DNA of 64,000 nucleotides from Stropharia rugosoannulata (Eukaryota > Basidiomycota > Agaricomycetes > Agaricales > Strophariaceae), in NCBI GenBank assembly GCA_028532985.1, contig JANCIK010000012.1:2418001-2482000 (forward strand), read 5' to 3'. Shown here one piece after another: positions 30,742 to 41,534 of this stretch. Within the stretch, counting starts at the first letter, position 1, and every line of letters starts with the position of its first letter. Below the pieces are notes generated by a model that ran no database searches, was not told where the DNA came from, and saw only the letters and a program-made list of their open reading frames with translations. Both the position numbers and the translations under genes were made by a program.

Positions 30742-31890
30742 CTAAGCATCGGGCTCCGCCCACCCATCCTCATCATCATCCTCTTCGTCCGCTGGGACTT
30801 GGCCGCTGCCTGAAACCACTCCTGGTTCATCAAAGATATAGTCTTTAGGTATGGCCGGCTCGTAGTCTGGCGCTGACATCATCTTGTTGAGGTTCTTGCG
30901 CGTTTGATCAATGATATCATCTAAGTCCGCTGGCAGCTTCCGCTGGCGCCTGGCGAAGTAGGGTATTAAGCAGAATGCTGCGACTTTGTCTTTCAGCACT
31001 GACCCATCCAGCTCAGCGACTAGATAAGCGCCTCCTTCCTTCCGCGCGATGACAATGTATGGTCCATTCCAGCGCGCCAACATTTTGCGATTTAAGCTGG
31101 ACTCAATGCCAGAGTTATGCATCAGTACGACATCGCCAGGTTTGAACGCATAGTCTCTGATCTTAGCAGAGTGTTTCCACTCGAACTCTCTGATAGCATC
31201 CCGCTTTATTTTTGACACCCGCTGACGCATCTCCTCCACTGTGTCCCTATGTTTGGCCAGCGCGCGCGCACGATACCCTACTAACTCCTCTTTGGTAAGT
31301 ACGCAATCTGGTAACTTGACTAGCCATGTCGCCTCAGTGATGTCCAGCAGTAGTATCGGGTGCGTGCCAGTGACCATGAAGAAGGGTGAACACCCGAATC
31401 CGCGGCACACTGTAACGCGGTCCGCCCACAGCACATGGTAGAAGAACTTGCTCCAGCGCTTATGTGCGCCCTCGGTACCTCCACACGCTTTCCACAACAT
31501 TTGTCTGATGTCCCAATGGGGCCGCTCTATCTTTCCGTTCGCCTGAGAGTTGTACGCTGAGATTGTAATCCCTGTAATACCATACTTCTTTTCTAAGTAC
31601 TTGAGCGCTGCGCGGAACGGTCCACCATTATCTGTGATTATCTCGCTAAGACATCCCCAGCGGCAGATAATATCCTCAAACATCCACTGCACTATCGCCC
31701 TTGCGTTCTCTTTCTTCAGCGGACGACCTTCCACCCATGAGCTCAGCGCGCACCGCCCGTGCACTATGTAGTTGTACCCATTTGAGGCAGGTGACATGTG
31801 CATAGTGTCCGCGTGTAGCTGCTGGAAGATGGACGGCATATGTGTCTCTGTCCACGGAATCAGTAGACATCCCGCTCCAGCTCTGGCCAC
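30742..31890 (-). CDS. Integrase core and C-terminus of element B
   Basis: Open for 382 codons. Catalytic residues lie in LHADTMHM, IITDNGGPF and KIERPHWD (D,D-35-E), followed by FKPGDVVLMHNSGIESSLNRKM and GGAYLVAELDGSV, the C-terminal DNA-binding part of Ty3-type integrases, and an acidic tail. It is in a different frame from the preceding pol and lacks the Cys half of the zinc finger. The start given is the beginning of the open frame, not a likely initiation codon. The core is intact here, whereas element A has two 1-base losses. Confidence 0.85.
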   Translation of the reverse strand: MARAGAGCLLIPWTETHMPSIFQQLHADTMHMSPASNGYNYIVHGRCALSSWVEGRPLKKENARAIVQWMFEDIICRWGCLSEIITDNGGPFRAALKYLEKKYGITGITISAYNSQANGKIERPHWDIRQMLWKACGGTEGAHKRWSKFFYHVLWADRVTVCRGFGCSPFFMVTGTHPILLLDITEATWLVKLPDCVLTKEELVGYRARALAKHRDTVEEMRQRVSKIKRDAIREFEWKHSAKIRDYAFKPGDVVLMHNSGIESSLNRKMLARWNGPYIVIARKEGGAYLVAELDGSVLKDKVAAFCLIPYFARRQRKLPADLDDIIDQTRKNLNKMMSAPDYEPAIPKDYIFDEPGVVSGSGQVPADEEDDDEDGWAEPDA

Positions 31891-34800
31891 CAGAAGCGCT
31901 CCATCAGCAGTTTGCGCGTGGTGTATGCGCCTCTGTGCCCCAGGCTGTCATGCGCAGCACGCAACATGCGCGTCCGCTGAGCGGGATCTACGACCAGTTT
32001 ATGTGCCTCGTCCACTGAGCGCCGGTACATCCGCCCATCCTTGTCTAAGAAGAAGTTTCGTGCGTTACGGATGAAATTCTGATACTCCCGTTCGCTCATA
32101 TCCTTGGGTCTTGTACTGGGATTTTGCAGCCAATACCTTATCATTGGCAGCTTATCATCCATGTCCTTCCCTGCTGACGTTCGATTCCGCTCATCGTACT
32201 CTTCGTCTTCCAACTCATCTATCTTTGACTCTGGAATTACATGTGCCAGAACAAATTTCTCTAAGTACGCCCGCTGAGCGGGCAACACCTCCTCCGTCTG
32301 TAGGAAGTTACGCACTGTCTGCTGTTCTGCTCTCGTCTCTTTTCTCGCCCGTTCCAGTTCTAACTGGAAACAGTCAACCGAATGTGCCTCCGTTCTAGCT
32401 GGCTCAGCGGGACCATCAAACAACTCGTTGAGGAATCCAGCTTGTAGATATCCTCTGTGGTCGTCAATCTGGTCCTTGAACTCTTCTAAACTCAGCAGAT
32501 CGGGATCCTCTTCATACACTTTCTCGTACTCCAGCGGGCCTACTTCTTGGTCATCATCCTCCGCTGAGTGCTCATACTCTTCATCTCCTGGTTGTCCTTC
32601 TCGTCGCGACAGGCCGTCTGCGCCAAACGTTTTGCCTGCTACATGCTTCAGCTGAAAGTGGTACATAAGGATCTTGTCTATCCAGCGGTTAATGGTAGCG
32701 TTAGGTCCCATGCCCGGATTATCCAACATCCCTTTGAGATATTTGGCATCCGTCTCCACTACCAACTTCCGCGCTCCGATGAGCCAGTAATAGCACGCCT
32801 GCAGTGCTCGCAATAGCCCGTATAGCTCTCTCTTTGGTTGTGAGAACTGCTGTTCCCTCTCAGTTAACAGAATTGACCCAAAGCGGGCGTACACACGCTT
32901 CTTCGCGTTCAGCGGATCTTGCTGGTAGATATAAAATCCTACAGCGCGCCAAGACGTATCTACTGCCAGCGTGATTGGTCCTGGCAGTGTATAGTCCAGT
33001 GGCTTGACACAGTGTGCGTTCCGTGCTCCATCTTTCAGTGCATCCATACTGGCTTGCTGCGCTGGCCCCCACTCGAAGGGTTCTTTCCCACGCAACAATC
33101 GCTGTATGTGCTCCGCTCGCTTAGCGTAGTCTGAGATGTAAATACGCAGGAGCCCCATCGTACCCATGAAGGCGCACACATCGCTGACATTCTTACACGG
33201 CCCCCAGTTGAGGATAGCGTGTACTTTATCTGGCGCTGGCTTTCGACCCTCGTAGGTACATAAGTGTCCCACCACTACAATCTCCGCTGCACACAATATG
33301 GATTTCTTTCCGCTGAAAGTCCCTCCTGAGTACTTCATCTGCTGAACTATCCTATTCACATTCTGCATGTGTTCCCACACAAAACGCCTGATTCTGCTGT
33401 TCTCTGGAATCGTCTCATACCCTCCATCCTCTAATTCATACCGTGTCTTCGGTCCGCGGATAGGCACATCGTCAATGTACGGCTCCGTGACATCTGGTAT
33501 TTCATCGCGGAGAATATAAGTTACATCTTCATGGAAGATGGGTACAGAATTGGTCCAACCCATTGGCAAGGTCACTAAGCGGAGCACACCAAACGGTGTC
33601 TGGAATGTTGTTAGGTCGTGAGACGACTCCGCTAAGAGCCGCTCGTCGTAGCCTACATACAAGTCCAGTATTCCGCCACACGCACGCCCAGCGAAGTGTT
33701 CTGCCAAACTCTCCGCTGCTGGTGGCAATCCTGAGTGTGCGATGGTAACAGCGTTCAGCGGCTCTAAGCTGTGTACTATTCTAAAGGATACCCCGTCTTT
33801 CTTTGTTACTGTGAACCAGTGCGACTGGTATGATGAACTGGATGGTTCATAAGTCCCAGTGCGGATCTTAGTAGCGATGAACTCGCACACCCGCTCATAC
33901 ATGCCTGGCGGAATGGGTATATTTTTCAGTACCCACGGCGTATGTTCTACTGTTGGAATATCCACCGGCAGGAAGAAGTCTGTTCTAAACCTCCCCTTTT
34001 CCGTGTCATCCCACGCGAACACCTCGTTCTGCTGCATGAACACCTGATGTACTAGCTTGCGCTCCTCTGGCCACAGGAAATCTCCTCCGTGCGCTTTATC
34101 TATTTCCTCCTTCCGCTCCGCTGTGTACCTTCCGTGGTACAAACTCTGGTGGGTGTACCGTCAGCGGAGGCATTTCTTTCAGCGGATCTCCCTTTATCTC
34201 TCTCACTATCCTGAATTTCTCTGGTAGCTCTTGATAAACGGGCCTGACCTTGTCAGCGACTGGCTTATATTTCTTTCCTGCAAAGACGGTTACGGTAGTG
34301 GCATTCTTACCACTTAACTGCTTTCTAGTTACTCCTTTCCGCGCTGACTGGCTTTGCTCGGGGTCCGCTGAGCGGAATTGCCCCCTCGGCTCGCCTTTCA
34401 CTGTCTCTTTTTCTCGCCATTCTTTTTGCTGAAAGTACTTATAAATTGATGCTTTCTCTTTATCCTCCATCCTAGCCTCGTGCACAGCTTGAGCCATGTA
34501 CACATCTCTCAGCTCAGCGGAGCCAAATCTCCCTCCATTCTTTGGCAACGCATACCCCGCTATCTCTATCTTTCCAGTCCTATCATCCCGCTCGAACATT
34601 AACGCGACCTCTCCTTGATGCATCAAATCATCGAGGACTGAAAATCCTGGTCGGCATGCGGCTCCTCCGCTGCGCTGGAGTCCTGCACATCTGGCTCCCA
34701 CTGAAGTATCTTCGGCCCGCACCCCCGATTATACGTAGGTACCACTAGCTTCCGCTGAGTGTTTGGGTCCGTCAGCGTAAGTTCCACTGTGCCATCCCCG

Positions 34801-36050
34801 CGCGTCTTCACATTGCTTTCAGTGAGAATCTCAAACGGCTTCCCCAACAGAACCTCGTAAGCGGCTGTGCTGATAACGTGCACTTGTAGGTACACTGTCA
34901 GTCTGCTGAACACAAAAGGTACATTCCGCGCTAAGCCCTTAGTCGACTCGACTTGTTTGTTAGCACTCTGCATCCTAATGGTAAAGTCAGGATCCCAGCT
35001 TAAGCCTAGTCGCTCCGCGGTATCTTGCACCATGGACACTATTTGCGATCCGCTGTCGAGCAGAGTCTCTGCACGGCCTTTCCCATTAATCAGCAGAAAT
35101 ACTGCCTTGAGATGGTGCGATTCTCGTGCCACAATTAATCCCTTTGGCTTTTCGCCGGGTTGTAGCGTCGAGATGTATTGCTCATAAGGATCCTCCATGA
35201 TTATTGTGCCGGGTTGTAAACCACCGCGCTCCTCCGTGCAAGTGAGGAACGTCGCCGCTGGGAGCTCGTCCATTTGCATGAACTCTTCTTCTTCATTCTC
35301 CTGCTTCAGCTGGGCGATGGCCTCGTCCATCTCCCACTCCTCTGCCTCATAATCCAACTGCAAAACCTGCATGGTATTTACATCCAGCGGAACCTTGCGC
35401 GGTATGATACACTCGACAAACTTCCTCCTAAACCCCGCTGTAGAGATCCCCAATAATTGCCCTTGAGTGATCTCTATTTTCTGGCTCTCTAAACGCTTAA
35501 GGACTTCGTCCGCTTGTGCTTCATCCTCAATGGACGTGTGCAACTTATACGCTGGCTTCCTTTTCTCTATCACCGGCATCGGCACCTCTCTTACAGGCGG
35601 CTGACTCTTTTCTGGTACGCACAGCGGAGGAACCATTACATACGGCACCTGCGCTGGCTTTTTATTCTCCCCAACTTTCTGCGCTGGCGCTGCGAAGCTT
35701 ACTTTCTTTTTCTCTGCTCCGCTGGGCACCTGTCTACTAATCTCCTCTATAAACTCTTCCTCATCTCCGCTGTCGACCTCCTCGATAGTTGTCCTTGGTG
35801 TACCTCTTACTGGTAGCTTCTTATTTACGTCTTCCGGGTTCTTGGGTTTATCAGAGCCGCTACGCTGAACTCTGCCCACGCTTCCCTTCATCAGACTCAA
35901 TCGAAACCCTGGCTCAGCACTGCATCCCGCTCCGCTTTCATAGTTGCGATCAGCTGCCGCTGCTCCTCTATCACCTCCTCTGGCGTCTTGACCGCTGAGT
36001 GCTCTTTTAAGAACGCCTTCCGACTGTCCAGCTCCTGCTGCAGCGTTCAA
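31860..36050 (-). pseudogene. pol: Pol of element B with two frameshifts
   Basis: Same protein as in element A, in three frames: 36050-34623 (protease, DSGS), 34722-34096, and 34142-31860 (reverse transcriptase YIDD, RNase H, HDSLGH). Against element A it has 2 extra bases near 34726 (AATCGGGGGTGCGG for AATCGAGTGCGG) and 2 missing near 34132 (GTACCACGGAAGG for GTACCCACGGGAAGG). It ends at the same TGA after ELERDVY as element A. A few substitutions distinguish the copies, for example DTAERL here for DIMERL. Confidence 0.88.
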
Positions 36051-37796
36051 ATTTGCTCTTCATAAGTCTCATCGAGAGAGCTGGCTGGTTGGTAGACCTG
36101 GGCGTACACCATGCTCGGCGGAGTCCCCATGTATGCTGGGTGTACCGGCGCCATGTAGGCCTGCTGCACTGGCAGCCCACTCTTCTTATGCCACTCATCT
36201 ACACATTCTTTGATAGCGCGCGAAGGGTCCCAAGGTAATGACGATCCATCCGGGAGTTGGAGCCTTCCAGCTTCCGTGATGATTATCTTCCCAGCGGACA
36301 GATCCTGTTGTCTCACAATACACTCCGCTATGATGTGTCCCGTCTGTTTACAATAGAAGCACCTCGGTTCAGGTCGCTGTTGGTATTGAAACGGACGCGG
36401 CGGCGCTCCGCTGAAACCTGGTCCTCCCATTGGCATCATAGGCACCGCTGGCTGGACTGGCGCAGCTACAGGCGCCGCCCGCGATGACATTACATTGCGC
36501 AGAATGTCTTCCAACTCCTTCTTATTGGTCTCTTTTGACTTCAACACCGTCTTTTCTACCAGCGACAATGTATCTTTAAACGACGCTACAAAGCCCTTCA
36601 AGTCCACAATTTCCCCGCGCAGCGTATGCACCTCCGCTGACTCGGTCTTGATGGCAGGCACAGGCATGAGCCTGTCCGCTGAGTCTCGACTCAAGCTGAG
36701 CGAAGTACTAGGGTTCTTGGTGCGTGCCATCTGCTCTGCCATTTCCGCCACCTGCTTCAGCGGATACATGTCCTCAGTCTGCGCTTCCACCTGAACCCCT
36801 GCTGGCGCCGTAAAGGGTATATTGCGTTCCTTTAGGTACTTGTCAAACGACGTTCTCGTAGTGTAGTCGATATCCAGCTTGTTAAACAACCTCTCCCTGA
36901 ACCCCGCTGTGAGACTGTTGGTGAAGTAGGTCACCAGTGTATGATTGGCCAGCAAGGTAGGCGCCTTGGTCAACTTCGCTGCCTCCGCTAAGAATGCCCG
37001 CTTGAAGTCCAACAGCACCTGGAGGTCTTCCTCCGAGATGTGCTGGTTCTCCTTGCACAGCTTCTTTAGGCGCGCGATGGACCCCGTCTGAATACTGATC
37101 ACCTCAGGATATTCATTGAGGATCATCTTCTTCAGCTCAGCGTAACTCTTGGTGTCATAGCCTGGTAAATTCTTCCACTCCTCCGCTGTCTGCATGGGTA
37201 CATATTTGATTACATAGCCTCTCCTCTCATTATCCTCCGTCACCTCAGCGCACTTGAACCAGTCCTCTAAGTCCTCGAAGTAGCGTGGGAGTTCATCACG
37301 CTCAGCAGAGGGGTCGAAGCTTGGTGCACCGCGCTCCGCGCACAGGCATAGACGTTTCCTTAGGCATGGTGATAATTTCAGGGGGCGGTTCGTGTTCACT
37401 TGTGGAAAGGTCTGACAAGTCTCCTTCAAATATATCTCTGGCCACGCGCTCGGCCTCGCTCTCACTATTATCTGTCGTCTGCTGAGCGGATCTCTTAGCA
37501 GTCTCGAATACTTCCGAAAACAGAGGAGGTGTGTCTTGAGTAGCTTGGCTATCTGATGAGCCAAATGGTGCAACTTCAAGCGTAATGTCTCCGTCTGCTG
37601 AGCAGTCGTCTGTTTCAATTCCAGAAGGCGGTCCCCAGAATCCGCTGGGCCCATCCTCCTGCTCTGAGTCACTCTCTGTAAGCGCTCCTGGTACGCGCTG
37701 AGCAAGATCCTGCGTTTCTATCTGTAGCCACGCCTCTTCCCTTGCTTTCCTCTTCGCTTTTCTATCTCGAGTAGGTGTAATCACCAATGGTTCCAC
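36047..37796 (-). pseudogene. gag: Gag of element B, frameshifted near its start
   Basis: Nearly identical to gag of element A, including the CFYCKQTGHIIAEC zinc knuckle. One CG pair is missing near 37335 (GGAGCGCGGTGC for GGAGCGCGCGGTGC). The frame that holds the likely AUG start (MPKETSMPVRGAR) therefore ends early at CTKLRPLC. The main part, from GAPSFDPSAERD on, is open in another frame to 36047. Confidence 0.85.
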
Positions 37797-38029
37797 AAGC
37801 TCAGCGTCTTTCTTGCTCCTAGTCGATCGCCCGCTCGGAGGCAGTATACCAAATGATGGTCTAGCCTCCGCTGGTTCTGCTAGCGACGACAGTGCAGGAA
37901 ATTTGCCTCGCTTGTTACTCGTCCCCGTTGTATTTGAAATTTTTAAAATGTTTTGTAATAGGTGCTAAGCCGTGGTCCCCGAAACACTATATGAGATTTC
38001 TGAACCTACCCCTCGCAGTGGGCTCCAGA
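37797..38029 (-). other. Leader and primer-binding site of element B
   Basis: Mirror of 9509-9741. The candidate primer-binding site is 38010-38027 (complement), two bases from the LTR at 38030. Confidence 0.5.
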
Positions 38030-38854
38030 TGAGAGGTCTGCCGCGGGGCTAGACTCGAATCACAAGAAACACAACACACACAACCCCTGCGGAGCGAGAT
38101 CCTATCCCTTAGATCGAGCGATGCTCTTCAGCTAAACAGATTATAGATGTCTACACTTCTCCTGGTCCTCTCCGCTGAGCGGACTGTGATGTTTAAGAGT
38201 CTCGTAAGTTCAGTCCAGATGTCCGCTGTACAGTGCCTGCAAGTTTGTTTTAAAGGAGGGGTTTAATTCTAGAAGTCTCAGATTAATGTCTGGGCGACCT
38301 CCGCTGAGCACAGGGTATCAATAGTAATGTATAGTTTTGATGGTGGCTCCGCGGGGCTTATTCTGCTGAGTGAGTTTGAGGTCTGGTGACCGATGCAGAT
38401 GCTCACACAAGCTGGTATTCCCAATTGTGCCCCGCTCCGCTGACTATCCAAAGTCATTCCGCTGGGACTGTCCAAAGTCCTGTTCCGCTGAGGCTATCCA
38501 GAACCTCGTTCACCTGGTGGTGCAGTCTCAATTCACAAAACACTACAGCGCGAGTTTTCGTACACGGTTGTACTGACTCCCCGCTGAGCTCTCCAAATGA
38601 CCCGGTGGCCAGAAGCTATCCAAAACTTCTATGATTCACAATACACTTCACAGTAAAGACCCTAACAAAAGCTAAACACAGCCCGCTGATGGTCTGGGAC
38701 AGAGCCCAACACACAGATCTAGTGGGTAGACAATTGCTTGATTTCCGTAGTTACAATTACAAGTTTATATAGACGCGTGCTGTGTACTAATTTAGGTGGA
38801 GAGTAAATACTAGCAACGCCGGACCAAAGGTCCGCTGAGCGCATGTGCCTCCGC
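38030..38854 (-). repeat. Part of the 5' LTR of element B (825 bp, reversed)
   Basis: Reverse complement of the last 825 bp of the LTR, from TGAGAGGTC to GTGCCTCCGC, where a forward LTR starts. Its sequence matches the same part of the LTR at 8097, not that of the LTRs at 23367 or 38855. Confidence 0.88.
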
Positions 38855-40273
38855 TGACAGGCCTGCGTTTACGACAAGGCTGTAATATAGCCACAGCAAG
38901 CGGTTTGGGCTGAAGTGCAAGGGTACAGCGGAGCAGTGACTAGCCTGGTCAGCCGTCTCGGCGCTCAGCGCGTGCATCACAAATCATCATGCGTGTGCTC
39001 AGCGGGCGGTTGTGTGGGGCTCAGCAGACTGTACCAGCCATAAGTACACAGTTGAAGGACCCGGAATAACTGCCAGCGGGGCACATAACGGTTACTGTCT
39101 TCTCAGCGGAAGGCAGGAGTACAGCTGAGCGAGAAATATCAAAGGCGACGAGCAGGACTGTGTGTAGACGGTGTCCCAAAAGGGGCTCAGCGGAACACAT
39201 CACGAAGGCGAGATTTGCCTAAGTCCACTCGTCAAGTGACCGTGGCGCGTGCGCTGGAGCGTGTGATGCCCGAGGGAAATAAATAATGCACACAGCACGG
39301 ACTCTGCTGGGGAACTTTGGCAGCGGTAACCAGGCCCCAGTAACCAGGAAGGAACCGCTCAGCGGAGTTTAGCGGTGTCTCTCGGCGGAGGCTGGCAACA
39401 CAACGAGGTCAGGTCGTGCTCAGCAGAGTAGTCATCAAAACGCCCAGCGGAGGCACATGCGCTCAGCGGACCTTTGGTCCGGCATTGCTAGTATTTACTC
39501 TCCACCTAAATTAGTACACAGCGCGCGTCTATATAAACTTGTAATTGTAACTATGGGAATTAAGCAATTGTCTACCCACTAGATCTGTGTGTTGGGCTCT
39601 GTCCCAGACTGTCAGCGGGCTGTGTTTAGCTTTTGTTAGGGTCTTTACTGTGAAGTGTATTGTGAATCATAGAAGTTTTGGATAGCTTCTGGCCACCGGG
39701 TCATTTGGAGAGCTCAGCGGGGAGTCAGTACAACCGTGTACGAAAACTCGCGCTGTAGTGTTTTGTGAATTGAGACTGCACCACCAGGTGAACGAGGTTC
39801 TGGATAGCCTCAGCGGAACAGGACTTTGGACAGTCCCAGCGGAATGACTTTGGATAGTCAGCGGAGCGGGGCACAATTGGGAATACCAGCTTGTGTGAGC
39901 ATCTGCATCGGTCACCAGACCTCAAACTCACTCAGCAGAATAAGCCCCGCGGAGCCACCATCAAAACTATACATTACTATTGATACCCTGTGCTCAGCGG
40001 AGGTCGCCCAGACATTAATCTGAGACTTCTAGAATTAAACCCCTCCTTAAAAACAAACTTGCAGGCACTGTACAGCGGGCATCTGGACTGAACTTACGAG
40101 ACCCTTAACACATCACACTCCGCTCAGTGGGGAGGTACCAGGAGAAGCATAGACATCTATAATCCGTTTAGCTGAAGAGCGTCGCTCAATCTAAGGGATA
40201 GGATCTTGCTCCGCAGGGGTTGTGTGTGTTGTGTTTCTTGTGATTCGAGTCTAGCCCCGCGGCAGACCTCTCA
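38855..40273 (+). repeat. Right-hand forward LTR (mosaic)
   Basis: Full-length 1,419 bp, TGACAGGCC to GACCTCTCA, followed by CCGG at 40274-40277. It is a patchwork. The first 70 bp match the B 3' LTR, the next 250 bp match the A 3' LTR piece, about 39165-39440 is a more diverged type, and the last 825 bp match the B 3' LTR. In the nested model its first part came from the 5' LTR of B and its last part from the 3' LTR of A. Confidence 0.88.
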
Positions 40274-40364
40274 CCGGGTTACCTGTGAGAAGTGAGTACC
40301 TGATACAGGGTTTGAGGTACTATCTCTTGACCATATCATATATTCATACAGGGTAGAGAGTTCC

Positions 40365-40607
40365 ATGCATGCACACCGGCACATGATGACTATTGAAGCC
40401 CAGCCTCACACTTTAAACATCTTCCCTTGTTGCTTACTTGGACTGGGCCTTGGTCTCTACGATGAGCGCCCCATCAATGCCAGGCAGGTGATAGAGTGTT
40501 TCAAGTTTGTGGAGAAATTGATTGGCGTACTCCAAGCCATTAGAAAGGCACAAGAATGGCATGAAATGTTCGCCTGCTCCGACTCTGAATCGGACTCCGG
40601 TGCATAA
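40365..40607 (+). CDS. Small hypothetical protein
   Basis: 80-codon frame; the ATGs at 40384 and 40387 (MMTIEAQPHTLN) are equally possible starts. It encodes a hydrophobic stretch (CCLLGLGLGLYDE), a helix with VIECFKFVEKLIGVLQAIRKAQ and an acidic end (SDSESDSGA). Family unknown. It lies 90 bp after the retrotransposon end and could be a host gene or part of another element. Confidence 0.4.
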   Translation: MHAHRHMMTIEAQPHTLNIFPCCLLGLGLGLYDERPINARQVIECFKFVEKLIGVLQAIRKAQEWHEMFACSDSESDSGA

Positions 40608-40690
40608 ATATATGTAGTGACGTGAAAGTGCTATGTAATACATCCGTACAAATATGTTTTTTCTGTCCCTTAAAGGTGATCTGCATTTGT

Positions 40691-41220
40691 ATGGAAGTGT
40701 TTGACCTCCAAGTCATGAAGTCTTCTCCAATCCCACGAATTGACACGGATGTTCGCCTCCTTGCTCTAGCAGACCAAGTAGACGATATCAAGCGATGTTT
40801 CCAGTCATATTTAGACGCCCGTGGGACCGTCCTGCCTCCATTACCTCGTGAAGGAGAACCCATGAGTGGTATGCTCTTCTTGTTTTTTGCTGATTGTTGT
40901 ACTAAATATTCATTACTATTATAGACGAATTTCGGGAGTTCTACTACAGCAAATTATGTAACAAGAACTCGCCTCTGGCCCAGAAAGAACCAAACATGGA
41001 CGCAGTTTGCGAGGTGTATGCGTCCATCATTGCAGAGGATCCCGAAATCCTGCAACTCGAGGCCGCGTATGAAGAAGCATGTCAGCAAGTACGAGGCTTC
41101 CTCAGCAAGCTTCCAGAACAGGAATATATTTTGCAGCAATCACAAGCCTTTTTCGACACCTTGGAATATGCACAGCTCGTGATGCTTGTTACGACACATC
41201 TTGAACGCATCTATGGTTAA
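40691..41220 (+). CDS. Hypothetical protein, 157 aa, two exons
   Basis: Exons 40691-40868 and 40925-41220 join in phase 1 over a 56-bp gtatgc...tatag intron. It starts MEVFDLQVMKSSPIPRID and is predicted helical (RLLALADQVDDIKRCFQSYL; EEACQQVRGFLSKLPEQEY). No recognised domain. It sits between two other short spliced genes on the same strand. Confidence 0.5.
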
Positions 41221-41534
41221 AAGGGGTCATCCGACTGATTAGGAAATTCGGCTACTTACCGATTGGTGTAGACCTCTATAGACCTGCGTAGACTTACGGA
41301 GAGTTACGGCATCATCCTAATATGTACAGATATGTATCCATTATGGTTATCAGTATATACTAGTCCCACATGAGCATCCGTGAGGTTGCACTTTGCCCAG
41401 ACAATGCGTTATCACGACATATGCTTGGAACTCTTGAGTAGGGCAAATACAACAGCCTATTGTACCTGCAGGACATTTTTGCCCCACCCACCCACCTCTC
41501 TCCCCTTTGTACGTATAGGACAATTTACCTCGAC
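41221..41534. other. Intergenic, nothing recognised
   Basis: Probable promoter region of the next gene. No repeat or RNA gene seen. Confidence 0.4.

Larger units (their letters stand above)
8097..40273. mobile_element. Nested inverted pair of Ty3/gypsy-type LTR retrotransposons
   Basis: The order is: forward LTR (8097-9508), forward interior A (9509-22774), the first 592 bp of a forward LTR (22775-23366), full reversed LTR (23367-24781), reversed interior B (24782-38029), 825 bp of reversed LTR (38030-38854), full forward LTR (38855-40273). CCGG sits just outside both ends (8093-8096, 40274-40277). The two LTR fragments overlap by GCGG and together rebuild one LTR. This fits element B having inserted backwards into the 3' LTR of A, followed by a flip of one LTR segment. 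Confidence 0.85.

Noticed and set aside
40274..40277. CCGG target duplication taken as proof of a single 32-kb insertion
   Set aside because: Four palindromic bases match by chance about once in 256. I keep it as supporting evidence only, together with the GCGG overlap.
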